DNA from: Hermodice carunculata
Lineage: Eukaryota > Annelida > Polychaeta > Eunicida > Amphinomidae
Direction of reading: 5' to 3'
DNA: 64,000 nucleotides
Assembly: GCA_964020975.1 (NCBI GenBank)
Contig: OZ026629.1
Coordinates: 47,955,046 to 48,019,045, forward strand
In this document: positions 13,101 through 24,100 of the stretch, piece by piece
Layout of the letters: the number at the start of each line of letters is the position of its first letter
Position numbering within the stretch: position 1 is the stretch's first letter
Position numbers and translations under genes: made by a program
Notes under the pieces: model-generated
The model's database searches: none
What the model saw: only the letters and a program-made list of their open reading frames with translations
Told to the model about the DNA's origin: nothing

Positions 13101-13945
13101 CGTTTTATACCAAGCAATTCTGAAGGTGTTTCTGATGCGCACGTTGCATTTTATCTGCTGGGGCACACACTGTTTGCGTGAATGAAAAAGGGGTACCTTT
13201 GAAGTAAAACAAGATGACGGCATACAACCATGGATTACATTTTAAATGATAGGAAGTGCCCAGGAGGTTGAGAAGAGAACATACTGTACCACATTTCATG
13301 TAGCCCAGCTATAAGACCTCAGATGCCGAGTTTTTGGTATCTAAAATACGTAGATGCATTATACATCTTTGTATATATAATTTTATTAAAGGTCCGAGAT
13401 GAAGCTACTTGATGGGTGTCATAGCGCAAAAGGCCATTTGGGATCAGCTTATTGTCCAAAACGACGAAGGATAAGTGGGAGGATGCCATAATGTCGAAGA
13501 TGTACCCAAACCACTTCTTCCTTGCAGCATCACGTCATTTGCAGATATCGGTGCAAAGGCCACAGACATGTGTTCAGCCTTCAACAACCCGAATGAGGGC
13601 AATTTGAAGATAAAAACATTTTACTGCTACGTTTCTAAAGAATGGTAGTAAAACATTTTACCTAAGAATTGTACAGCTCTACTGACACACAATGCGCATT
13701 TTTTCTGGTAGGCCCAAGATCACTTTGACATGACTTTGTATAAACAGCTCTGCATATGAATGGAGGCTATAGGCCTACAATGACAATGCCACAAAATTAA
13801 AAGTTTGAAACAGAGGGTTACAAAGCTTCATATTAATGGGAATAGCATAATTTATTCATATCATATTAGCATTGTTAATTTCTCATAGACACATCTCATT
13901 ACCTGTGTGGTACCTGTGAGGTATCGCTAAATACAAAGGGCTATC
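10176..13945. other. unassigned AT-rich DNA with minor repeats
   Basis: Three degenerate units around CACTGATATGGTCTGTTT recur near 10,560, 10,621 and 10,706. A C-run lies at 12,119-12,134. A two-unit ~30-bp repeat around CATGTCATACCAAACTGT lies at 13,025-13,070. A TATA-like TATATAAGG at 11,701 has a plausible initiation distance downstream, but no gene follows that I can support. No coding family recognised. Confidence 0.4.
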
Positions 13946-13949
13946 AAAG

Positions 13950-15015
13950 TTATCTATCAACAAAACAGTCAGCAAAGAAGGCATGGCCTGTGCACTTGTT
14001 AAATGTCTTGCAGTGAACTCTGTTATTATTTATGCAGTGGGGTTCCACCGATAGGTGCAACATGTCTATGCCCAATGATTTGTGACATAAGTGTGATACT
14101 TCATGAATTTTTGGAATATTGAGACTGTTAAACTTGATATCCACAGCCAACCTGTGGGTGTAAAACTTTTTTCTCCTCTCATAAGCTGGCCTGAGGTACA
14201 CAATACCATGACCCAAGCCCTGCGATCTACAGTCCCAGGACCATATCTTGCATGCTCCATCCATGTAAAAGTAGTTAGGATCACTCAAAATTGTCGAGGC
14301 AGCTGTCAAAAAGTGCTGACTTCCCATTTTTAACTTGCTTGATGGACGATGATAGAATAACAACATGACCATGGGCGTCCCAATACATACAGAGTTAGCC
14401 CTAATAGGCCACAGACTACAGTTATAAATCCTTCTATTTTTCATATTAGCATTTTCAGTCTAAAAAAAATCAGCATTTTGGTAATTTTAAATTCCGTGAA
14501 CGGCATTTAACGAATAAAAATGTCAGAAAAACATGGATGGATTTTTGTCATACAATGCTCAGCTCATTAATTTGTCATAATTGAAATACGAAACAACACC
14601 TGGATGTCAGCTTTATACAATTGTATGAACTGTGCTCCTGCCAGGGTCATATCATTGTCCTTCCCCGCCATAAAGTTCCCACCTGGCCTGGAAGACAGTG
14701 CACCTATATGACCACCAATGAAGTTACTCTGTGATGTAGCAAACCTGACTTAGCTTACTTTATTTAAACAGAAGCTGCAGCATGCTGAAAACACAGGGTC
14801 TTAATAACGTAGTAAACTGTGTCACTAGTATCATTGAGGTAATAGCTGGGACCTATGAATGCCTCAATGTAATTTTTTACAGGCAATTGGACCCCCGAGT
14901 TCAGGCAAGATGCCTTTTGTAAATTACAAGTTATTAAACATATACACCTCCTAATATCGCTGAAATATGACGTCCTGAACAAACTTTTGAGGTTCACACA
15001 TACACACACACACAC
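13950..15015 (-). CDS. unrecognised coding-like region (164-codon frame plus upstream pieces)
   Basis: The minus-strand frame at 14,444-13,950 is 164 codons, unlikely (though not impossible) by chance at this base composition. It contains SDPNYFYMDGACKIWSWD, GLGHGIVYLRPAYERRKKF and a cysteine/histidine-rich end (EPHC, VHCKTFNKC). Upstream on the same strand, but in other frames, are SNFIGGHIGALSSRPGGN with TLAGAQFIQLYKADIQV (about 14,720-14,570) and LPVKNYIEAFIGPSYYLND (about 14,890-14,820). I do not recognise the family. The pieces may be exons of one gene or debris of an element. No signal peptide, membrane segment or catalytic motif is evident. Confidence 0.4.
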
Positions 15016-15016
15016 T
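15001..15016. repeat. short (CA)n microsatellite
   Basis: ACACAC run of about 16 bases, followed by DNA with no recognised feature up to 15,308. Confidence 0.9.
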
Positions 15017-15308
15017 ATGTCTCAGGTGATTCAAAGCTCAACTGTTTCTGCGATATCCGCAGACCTATGCATTTATTTACACTGCTTCACTTTCTGTTGA
15101 ACATATTCAGGTAAGTTGTATCATCTATATTAAGTCGGCAAAGAGGATAATGATCATTTTTTTCGATAAATGAACATTTCAACATTTTGTGGAATACTAG
15201 CATTTTACATTGAACAATGCCACTAATTAGTCAATATTTCAAATGCTTCTCCTGAAGACCCATTGGCATTTGCAACTGGCCATGTACTGTCAAGATAGCA
15301 AGTTGGCT

Positions 15309-16500
15309 AGTAGTAGTAGTAGTAGTTTTATTGACCACGGTCCAAAACAATACAAACAAACAAAATACATATATACGGATCATACAATAATCACTCAAAG
15401 AACACCAATATGTCATTGATAACTTTGAAATCATCTAAAGATTTGGCTTGTGATAGACACTCTGGAAACACTAAACTTTGTTTTCCATACTTGACCCTAA
15501 TATGCTGTACAAGAGGGCAGTACTGCATAACATGCTCCTCATCCTGCACACTTCCACAAGCGCATAGCCTGTGGTCCCGCGGAATGCGGGCCCATCTACC
15601 TGTCTCCACCTTAAGCCTATGTGCAGACAGGTGGACACGTGAAAACGATAGCCTTAGATACTCAGGTATAAATGCGTTTATATCCTTTGTATATATCTCG
15701 TGTACCTGTAGTAAAGAGTTAATTTGCCTGTAAGTCACATATTTTGACTTCTCAGACTCAGACACCCGCTGCTTGACTTGGAGTAAACTGTCCCCTATTA
15801 CGTCCTTCAGTCCAAGTAATGAATTTAGGTACGAGCTCGTGCTCGTACCACCCGATCTCGTCAGCTTTATCGCGAACATTAACGGGTCATCCTCCATCGC
15901 GTTCCTCTCACTGACCATCCTCTGAAAAAAAATCGCCTACTTATACTTGACTAAATCTTTGAGCAATGGATACCCTAGCTCAACCAAGCACAAGTCATTA
16001 GTTGTCTGTGTTCTTACACCCAGTAAGGCTTTTAACGCACTCATATATATACTTTCTATCCTCCTTAGCCCAACGTTTAGCCAACTTTCGCATCCATACA
16101 AAATAGCTGCCACAAAAGCGGCATCTAGAGCCTTTCTTTTCACACTGAATGGCATTTCCGGGTTCTTGCTGAAAAAAGATACGAGCTTCCACAAATGTTT
16201 CTTCACGGACCTAGCATGTTCTCTCACAGCTGACACTGTGCTACCGTCACACGTAAATATACTACCCAGGTACACATACTTCTCACAATGTTCAACTTTC
16301 AGTGTTCTATCCGAACCTACTGAAAGTGGTAATCTTTCGTCAGGAGTTCCATTAACAGCCATAAATTTTGTTTTTGCCTCATTGATGACCATACCTGACT
16401 CGCTACAAAACTGTTTTAAAATAACTAATTTCTCAATACATTTCTCTCTCGAGGTGGCGAATATGACAGTGTCATCCATCAGCATCAACACATGTAACCA
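15309..16500 (-). mobile_element. 5'-truncated LINE with near-intact reverse transcriptase C-terminus and (CTA)n tail
   Basis: Read on the minus strand, the element enters just before the catalytic box (LMLMDDTVIFATS) and continues with SGMVINEAKTKFM, YVYLGSIFTCDG, KRKALDAAFVAAILYGCESW and LLGVRTQTTNDLCLVELG. It then runs into a distal domain with HRLKVETGRWARIPR and a zinc-binding-like CACG...EEHVMQYC. The first frame (16,491-15,937) and second frame (15,918-15,391) are joined by a single apparent frame slip near an A/T run at about 15,925-15,932, so the copy is young. The 3' end has AATAAAA directly followed by (CTA)n. The family carries a C-terminal Cys-His knuckle. I cannot fix the clade by eye. 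The 5' break is at about 16,500, close to the left edge of the large duplicated block. Confidence 0.85.
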
Positions 16501-16844
16501 TCTGAGAAAATCATATCCCCCTGTTGTGAGTTGCTTATAGTTGGTGCCATTGAGTTCAGTGACACTAGTTAAAGCAGTTGTAGCGTTCCCACCGAGAGAG
16601 TTGCTATAGTACTTTTGGACCTAGGGAATCAGACCAAAGTCACACATATGCAGTATCGCTATGGCCCTTACATTGGAGAATCACCATTTGCAGAATCCAC
16701 TTACATAATTACCCTGGTACCCTAGCATTTTAAGAAGCTCTCTCCTGAAGAGTGTGTACAGATTTACCATCGTTATATCATCATGTGCAATATAAAAATT
16801 GTAATGACAGTTTATGAGCAATGCTTTCAACTCTAGCGTGTGAA

Positions 16845-16946
16845 GAAATAAATGAGCAAGTTTTGGAATTAAGTCAAGATAACTCTCGTGGTCTGTGGTC
16901 ATAAAGCTGTAGAGGTTCATAATCATGTTACATAACGTTATTCCTG
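16845..16946 (+). repeat. left copy of ~100-bp repeat flanking the LINE at 17-18.2 kb
   Basis: Matches 18,167-18,268 around GAAATAAATG, CAGATAAC/CAAGATAAC, TAAAGC and AGAGGT. Both also align to the single copy at about 36,177-36,270 in the partner block. Confidence 0.55.
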
Positions 16947-16974
16947 AAAAAAAAATGCTGGAAAGGTGCTCATC

Positions 16975-18157
16975 TCACTAGTTGTTGTGTGACGTTGATT
17001 GCAGTTCTTGGGGTGTTCTTTTAACATTTATGTTTCTGTTGAACGTATTTCTTGACGACCTGTTGCGTCAAATGTACATTTCCGAGTCTGGTGTGTTTCA
17101 ACTGGTTCATATAATTTTAATATTTTTGCTTTAGCCGATGACCTGACAGTTTTTAGTGCGACGTCAACCAGCTTACAAAAACATATGTGTATAACTTATA
17201 AAAAATTGAGGGTTGTTTTGAATCCACCAAAGGCAAAAGGTTTATTTTTGGTAAATATCAGTTCTGTACTGAACCTTCGTGGTATATGTGAGAACACCAT
17301 ATTAGGGTGGTTAATGAGTTTAATATTCTTGGTACTGTATTCAATTGATATGGGTCAGGTGGTAGTCGTATGAAACGCCATGTTTACTGCCGTAGATGTT
17401 ACTATTTTGAACTGGGCAAAATTGGTATGAATTATCCTGGCTTGTATACAAATACTGAATAGTATCTGTGGAATAGAATGTGTGTGCCAACGCTATTCTA
17501 TGTGACTGAATATATTAAAAAAAATTGTGATTCTTCGATGCGTTATATGGAATCACTTCACGAATGCCTAATAAAACAGTGTTTAGGACTTGGCAAGCGC
17601 CACTGACATTTTAATCTATTTAAGGTACTACATATGAAATACGTATAGTCGCTTATTCCAGAGCAGTCCAGGTCACTTTATAATAAATTTTTAACATTGA
17701 TTAGCCCATGCAAGATTTGTATTTGTTTCTTTTTGACTTGTGCATAGCAACGGCAAAACCTTTTTGGGTACCATATGTAACAATATTTTAAAGCAAGGAT
17801 CTTCTCGTATCGCTCTGGCTTTCAGTTTGGAACCGAACCAGACAAGGCAGCATACTGGTGACCACAGTATAACTGAATCATTAAAGTGTTAAGTGCTTCA
17901 TAAAAAACAAAAAAATTCCAAACCATGTAAAGAGGATCATCTTCTGGTGTCGCTCCTTGAGAGTGCATTCTATTTCATTTATTCATGCTTTGCATGTTTC
18001 TTAATGTCTTTTACATATTTTTTAGTAAGTGCTATATTTTATACTGATATTTCTGTCTGATGTGTAAAGGTGACACTTGGTTATATTCTGTTGTATTTGC
18101 ATGTATGATTTGATTTTGCCCAGAAATGGGGGTCTGAATAAAGATAATAAAATGACA
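16975..18157 (+). mobile_element. degraded LINE fragment (reverse transcriptase) inside copy A
   Basis: Frames read together give a reverse transcriptase core: FLDDLLRQMYISESG, then FADDLTVFSATSTSLQK (the F/YADD catalytic box, at about 17,132), NPPKAKG, and later SMRYMESLHECLIKQCLGL. Many stops and frame changes separate these pieces, so it is much older than the LINE at 15.3-16.5 kb. The 3' end has GGGGGTCTGAATAAAG followed by ATAATAAAATGAC, the usual end of an untranslated region. The partner block at 36.2-36.4 kb has no such sequence, confirming that it is an insertion. Clade not assignable by eye. Confidence 0.7.
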
Positions 18158-18166
18158 ATGTGAATT

Positions 18167-18268
18167 GAAATAAATGGGTGATCTTGCGAATCAAGCACAG
18201 ATAACCTCCGTGCTCTCTGATCGTAAAGCCACAGAGGTCTATCAGCATGATTAATATCATAAACCTTA
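18167..18268 (+). repeat. right copy of ~100-bp repeat flanking the LINE
   Basis: See 16,845-16,946. It begins ten bases after the LINE tail. Confidence 0.55.
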
Positions 18269-19382
18269 TGAACACAGTGTCATACAAGGCTCTGAGCTGA
18301 GACATAAACTCACTAGGTGCCGTGTGACCTTACAAATAAAGTAGGCATTTTTGGAACGGCAATCTGAATGTTCCACTTTCGCACCAAGGATCATTATGGG
18401 GCTAAATGTGATTTTTGCAATTTATGTTGCTCTACAGTAATCAATTGTAAGCGACAAAATTGGAAAATTAGGGTCTAGGAGTGTCCTGAGGTGTTCAGGT
18501 GCTATACAAAAACAGTCCATAGGTTTTGTTTTTTGTTTCTCACCCCCACTTCATAGCCACCATTAAAATCATCACCATCACTGCACCACGCCCTTTTCTA
18601 TAACATCAATGGAGCCTCAATCAAAATACAACCACCAAGTTCGAAGTGGATCTTTGAAGAAGACAGTGTGGTGTAGCTGGCCATCCTACATTCGATTATG
18701 ACCAGGTCCATCCATCAAGGAACATTCAGAACTTATCTAATGGGGCGGCAATTAACCACGGACACATTTGGATATATACTGTTTGCTCTGAATCGTATAT
18801 GAGGTATTGACGATTATTGTTTTCACTCAAAATGTTTGTTGTTGACCAACGGATTTAGTGGATATGTTTTGAGGGCTTTTATCGTTAATGTTCCTGTAAA
18901 CATGGGACAATGGTTGTCTCTGGTGTTACTGCTGAATATAACGTATCATACACCAGCAGCTTATGATTCCATAGTAACATATGAAACACATTTATTCCGG
19001 TTTTGTATCAAACGTGGATTCCTAAATTATCATTTTTAATCATATTGATTATATAACTGCATACTTGCTAGGTACGCAGGAGCTTTACTTTCATAACGTT
19101 GCCTTAATTTTTTATTATTATGTAAAGGATGTCGATTTCAAGGTCAGGTCAGCATAAAAGTCCCTGATGCAGACTTTTTATCCTTAAATGTCAGGCCATT
19201 TTTGTAAGTAATATGTATCTTCGAGTAGAAAAACACAAACAAAACAATTCCATGCATAATTAACGTAACGTGGTGAGAGCAAAACTAACCAGAGTTAAAC
19301 AAATTCTACTCTTTTTTGCACACATAATATCTCAGAGAAAAACACCCCACATTCCCAACTTTTGTTTCAAGATTGACGAAAA

Positions 19383-19520
19383 ATCAAACAAAAAGCAACC
19401 AATAAACCCCTCAAACAAAAAGTTCCCCTAACCCCCCCCCCCCCGAAAACTATTAAAAAAAACATACAAAAGAAAAACAAAAACAAAACAAACACACACA
19501 CACACACAAAAACACACCCC
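19383..19520. repeat. A/C-rich low-complexity tract
   Basis: Runs of AAACAAAAAC, a C-run at 19,433-19,444 and a short (CA)n. The partner block has an expanded counterpart at 37,640-37,850, so the tract predates the duplication. Confidence 0.85.
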
Positions 19521-20420
19521 CACACATAGCAGAACTAATACAGGGTTAGCCTCTTTCCCATGCATGTAAAACATATGGGGCAATACTTTTTATGTGAATG
19601 CGAATATATTGGTTTTATATGTTTGTATCTACTGGAGGTCTGAATATCTATTACGTGGCACATACTTTATAAACCTCAGTTATCAATACAAGCATTCGGG
19701 AATGTGTGTGCACTTCAGAGGTTCATATGCGATGCACTGAAATCAGGCATCGATATTGATTCATGTATGAGGATGATGAAACTTTATTTTCAGTAAATAC
19801 TGGTCTTAACTCATTTATGGTCTTTCCGATCTGATGAGGGTTCAATGTATCTTTGCACTTGAAGCTACTAAGCACAGTGTGCATGTCCTGTTTACGTTCG
19901 ACAGCAAGTACATCAATAGAGGTAGTGGTTAACATGCTGGACTAGGTCTTGTAAACCTGGGAACATCTACCTGTATATTTATGCACAGCATGCCGTCCCC
20001 TTCGTCACTGGTAAAGGGTTAAATGTAGAGTCATTCAATTAGTGATTGGAGTACCAGATACCTCTGGCTGTTGATTTCTGCTGCTTCGTTTGTCCATCAT
20101 ATGCGTACATTGTGCACCTACTGGTCGTCCCAGCATCACACGTGTAATGCCTATATTATGGACTAGATGGAACTTTAATCAATGCCCCACTCCATTGTAC
20201 ACGAGGAGACTATTTATCTGCTGGAGCTTTTCCACATTTAACAGTTGTTTCCAACATGTCAATAGATTTCTTTTGACTGTAACGTAAATGTAGGCTAGAT
20301 ATTCAAGTAAAATTGTTTGCAATTAATTTCAATGCACAAAAACGTCATGGCATAGTTCAAGAAAATGTGCTCTGCATATCATTAAGATGAAAATGTCAGC
20401 GTCAATAATCAGTCAATTTT

Positions 20421-21210
20421 GTGTAACGTTGTATTTCTTTTTCAGTTTTATAAAGGGATAGACCTGCAGAAAACGTAGGGATTTAAAAAAAATTATATAT
20501 ATTTTATAATATGTATTCCTATCAAACCATCTTGGGGAGAGAAAAAGTTGTATGGAAAGAGACAACGACCATTAAACAAGGAGTATGGGTAATTTTTTTT
20601 TTTTTTTTTTGAAAAAGTGTTGTGACAAATTGCTGGCTCACGTACAGAAAAAAAGTGAAGGCGTATATCAAGCGGACATTATTATTATTAAAACTCACAT
20701 TCCAGCACATTAAATGATACAAGTGCATTAATCTCCGGTCACTTTACGAGAACAGTTAACAAAGATGAATACTACAATTTCGGACTTTGACTTTTCTCCT
20801 AAATGATGTGGCACAGTTCTGCTTTGGAAAGTGGATGACTCATTATGTTTAGATACATACCTGCTAAAACCTTATTTAAGAACTTGTACAAGTTTACCAT
20901 TTTTAAGAATTGCGATATAAGACTAGAGCTAGGTATGATATGAATGTATATTTATAGTCATGGCAGGAAACACAACCTTGGCGCATGTCATTTGAAACAT
21001 GCAATGCAAGGCCACATTTCAATTTATTTTTTGCGTTCTGTGGCATGTACCATACAAGCTTGGGTTAAAACATACCACGGAACTTCATGCACAGTGTGGA
21101 AGTGTGTGTGTTTTTTAAATTTATTTATTTTACGGGCAATACTAATAAAACAGAAACATCAAGAATGAACACGCACACACTGTCTAGCCAGCTATTGCAT
21201 AGTGCAGAAT
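20421..21210. other. unassigned AT-rich DNA
   Basis: A T-run lies at 20,594-20,610. No gene or repeat recognised between the duplicated block and the tandem array. Confidence 0.45.
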
Positions 21211-21225
21211 GGTAAAGTATATTGC

Positions 21226-23442
21226 ATATAATTAAATGTGACCTTTTATTAAAATCAAATTTAATAGGTAGGCCAAAGTTAATTCACACATCCAGTTGTA
21301 ATTGTGCACACAAATTGAGACAGTCACAAAGCAGGAACAGAAAACTGCAAACTAAAAAGCACTTACAACACATTACAAAAACGTTAATATCAGGTAAAAT
21401 TGTTGTATGGCACTAAGCGAATACATAATTATACTTCCAGATACTGATGTATATTACGTATGCTTCAAATGTAACCTCCCATCTTAAACCAATTCTATAG
21501 GTAGGTTACCCCCACACACCTCCTCGTTACTCCATAAACAAATTAAGAGAGTGGGAAAGGAGGAGAGAGAACCCACACCTCCGAAGCATTTTGTCATTTT
21601 GCGTTAAAAATATATTAGGTAAAAATGTTCTATGGGAATAATAGAATACTTGTTTCACAGAATGATACGTTCAAACAGTATACACTAATGCACAAAAGTA
21701 AACATGACCGCCTATCAAAGCCCAATTTAACAGACAAGTTTATCCAAATCTCCACTTTTTTTCAATATTTTTTTTTTATTGAACATCTCACACATATATA
21801 GGTCCATGCATACAATTGTCAGTCGCATCAATATCAATGTACAAGATTAAAGGAATCCTGATACAATTTTTGACCATTTTTTTTTTCAAATAAATGATGT
21901 TTACCTTGGGAATCTAATATGTGTTGTTCCACTGCTATTTTGCATTTCAAAAAAAACAACAAATGAATTTTTTTTTTTTTTTACATAATTCTTTGTGAGT
22001 GTAATATTTTGCAACCAGCAGACAATAATGTGAAGTATACCATGATGTTTCTGATAAAAGCCGAGAATAACATCTTTGAGGGTTAAAGTCATGGTTTCCT
22101 TTGGACTATATTTGTTGTACGAATCCTCAAAATATGACCAAAATACATTGACATATCTGCACTCCCAATATCAATGAATAATACTGTCTTTTTCTGCACA
22201 CAAGTTACATAACTCAGTCTACAAGGCCCATTTTATGAAGTCGAGAATTATGAACAACAAATCTATGTAAAATTGAAAACTGAAATGATTGCAATTTACT
22301 TCCCATAGTACATTTAAAAGAGAGACCAAATATCTTTTCCCATTCTTTGTTTTCATATTCAAACAGTTCACGTCATTTATCTAAACAAGTAGGTACTTCT
22401 TTCATAGTATTTTCAATAATACACCAGTAAAAATCTTTACAAATTATATGTTTAATAGTTTTAATACACCATCTATCTTAAAATGTAAAGTAGAAGGACC
22501 TTCTCTATAATGTATGACGCTTGAATGCAGTTTTTGTTTCCATTTTCTAGGAAGAGCAGATCTCAGTAGATAATACTCTAAAAATTTATTTGAATGTCGA
22601 ACTTAATTTGCAAAATTTCAGTATTCAAAAATTCTCCATCATTATCCAGTAAATCTCCAATGAACCTAATACCCTTACTATACCAATGTTTGTAAAATAT
22701 TGTATTCCTGTCTACTGTAATAAAAGGATTAAACCATAAACATTCAAAACATATGTCCCTGGCAGAATTAGGGTGAAAAAAGTTTCGAAATTGTTTCCAC
22801 GCTGAGATTAGGTCATGATAAAATAAAGGCAAATTAAACTGTGATACATCAAAATGACACCTACTCAAGAATAAGTGTTTAATATCTATGTCAGGAATAA
22901 AAGACTGAAATACATTTATCCACTTTGCATCATTATTATTGAAAATACGATTTACCCAATTAAGCTGCAAAGCAGTGATTTGTGTACTAAAGTGTATAAT
23001 TTTAAGGCCTCCATTTACAATTCTCTGATGCATACCTGCACTCTTAACCTTATGAGTTGAATCATCCCAAAGAAACTGGTAAATATAAGATTGCACAGTT
23101 CTGACTAAATTTACATCAGTATGCATTGTGGATATAGGGTACAGAAGCTTGGAGATGGCGAGACTTTTTAAAACTATATTTTTTCCAATAAGTGATAGGT
23201 TTCTTACTTTCCAGACTTTCAAAATTTCTTGAAATGACTGCAATTTTGTAGTGTAATTAAGCTGACTCATTTGAGTTTCATCTTCATGAAAAGTGATACC
23301 CAGGGTAGAAAATTCGCCCTCACTACAAAACACAGGTAAATCCCAGGCTTTATCCCCAAATCTCCACTTGTTACCTGTGGAAAAAAAGTAAACAGTGACA
23401 AAGCAGGGATACAGAGCCCCAAACTAAGAAGGGCATCCCCCC

Positions 23443-23445
<3 letters not shown>
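21226..23445 (+). repeat. three-unit tandem array, copy A, third unit split by a LINE
   Basis: Units start at about 21,239, 21,470 and 21,705 (spacing 231 and 235). Each has a TGACC or TGTAACC start, an AATTTAATAGG-like segment, a CACATCCA or ATCTCCACTT segment, a (A)GACAGT(C/G)ACAAAGCAGG segment or its relative, and an end near ACATAATTATA. The third unit resumes at 23,356 after the LINE and ends in a (CA)n run. The partner array lies at 30,064-30,790. Units correspond one to one between arrays, for example AAACAAATTAAGAGAGTG only in both second units. The trimer therefore formed first and was then copied as a block. Confidence 0.85.
21758..23355 (-). mobile_element. Tx1/L1-like LINE, 5'-truncated, with target-site duplication
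   Basis: The minus-strand frame 23,333-22,578 (251 codons) is the connection region of an ORF2: LGITFHEDE, LNYTTKLQSFQEILKVWKVR, NLSLIGKNIVLKSLAISKL, then FLWDDS and GGLKIIHFSTQITALQLNW. Further pieces down to about 21,900 give LCNLCAEKDSIIH (a cysteine/histidine knuckle) and YWECRYVNVFWSYF, ending with AATAAAAAAAAAATATTG as an A-rich tail. The flanks are CCAAATCTCCACTT at 21,744-21,757 and the same 14 bases at 23,356-23,369. The uninterrupted site survives in the partner array at about 30,596. The reverse transcriptase core is missing, so the copy is dead; several stops follow the long frame. Confidence 0.85.

Positions 23446-23505
<60 letters not shown>
23446..23505. repeat. (CA)n microsatellite
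   Basis: Clean run of about 60 bases at the end of the third tandem unit. Confidence 0.97.
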
Positions 23506-23508
<3 letters not shown>

Positions 23509-24100
23509 CTTCTTTGGGCCGAGAAATTTATGAAAGTTTTATTACCATGGGCTCCACACATAAAGGATATTGGGAATGACTTGCAAAGGTCAGTTGTATT
23601 ATTTTCATCAGCACTCCTTACTGCTTATTCACAATTTTCTCTTGATGCCTCATTGCCTTGAGTCTTCAGTCTTTACAAATATCATATGGAACTTCTGAGC
23701 CACTTCAAAATATAGCACATGGATTTGCTTTCCTAAGCGATTTCTTTACATTTTCTACATGTCTGACCACGTCCTTTAAAACACAAAATTTATACATCAA
23801 ATGTTTTTCTTATGTTGACAACCTGCCTTACCTTCACACATCTTGTTTTGACTATGATCGAAGCAAAATTCGTATATACTATATTATATCTATTAAATTC
23901 TCACTTTCATTCCCTACACGCAAAATAACCCTAAAAAATAACCACCCTGGTGGCTCCGGAAAGATTTTAATTTTCTTGCATAACCTCTTCAGACATATAC
24001 ATTTTCAACTGCCACTAAATAGTTTAATTTCGAAATCATCAAACCCTGTTGTGATTCAGAACTCAAGAAACTCTTTCTTGGTCGCTTTACTTTAATTTTG
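23506..24100 (+). other. unassigned DNA with a 145-codon open stretch
   Basis: The plus frame 23,658-24,095 (no ATG at its nominal first codon) contains SFKTQNLYIKCFSYVDNL and NHPGGSGKILIFLHNLF. I recognise no domain. Its length is marginal for chance in AT-rich DNA. It could be a LINE remnant, given its position next to one, but no diagnostic motif supports that. Confidence 0.3.

Larger units (their letters stand above)
16517..20420 (+). repeat. segmental duplication, copy A (partner 35,806-41,250)
   Basis: Long same-orientation similarity with matched landmarks: CCCCCTGTTG at the left edge, CAGTGACACTAGTTAAA, CACACATATGCAGTATC, GGATCATTATG, CACCAAGTT, TTGTTGACCAAC, GATTCCATAGTAA, GAGCTTTACTTTCATAAC, GTAAACCTGGGAACA, and TTTCAATGCA with AAAACG near the right edge. 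The copies differ by many substitutions and indels, so the duplication is old. Copy A carries a LINE at about 16,975-18,157. It lacks the 2.6 kb element found in copy B. No conserved reading frame is shared between the copies, so I do not think the block is kept for a protein. Confidence 0.85.

Noticed and set aside
15410-16540. Plus-strand frames of 107 and 197 codons
   Set aside because: They are antisense shadows of the LINE reverse transcriptase on the minus strand.
19917-19970. tRNA-like GGTTAACATGCTGGACT sequence (also at about 40,835)
   Set aside because: It lies inside the segmental duplication in both copies and lacks a B-box, so it is not separable as an element.
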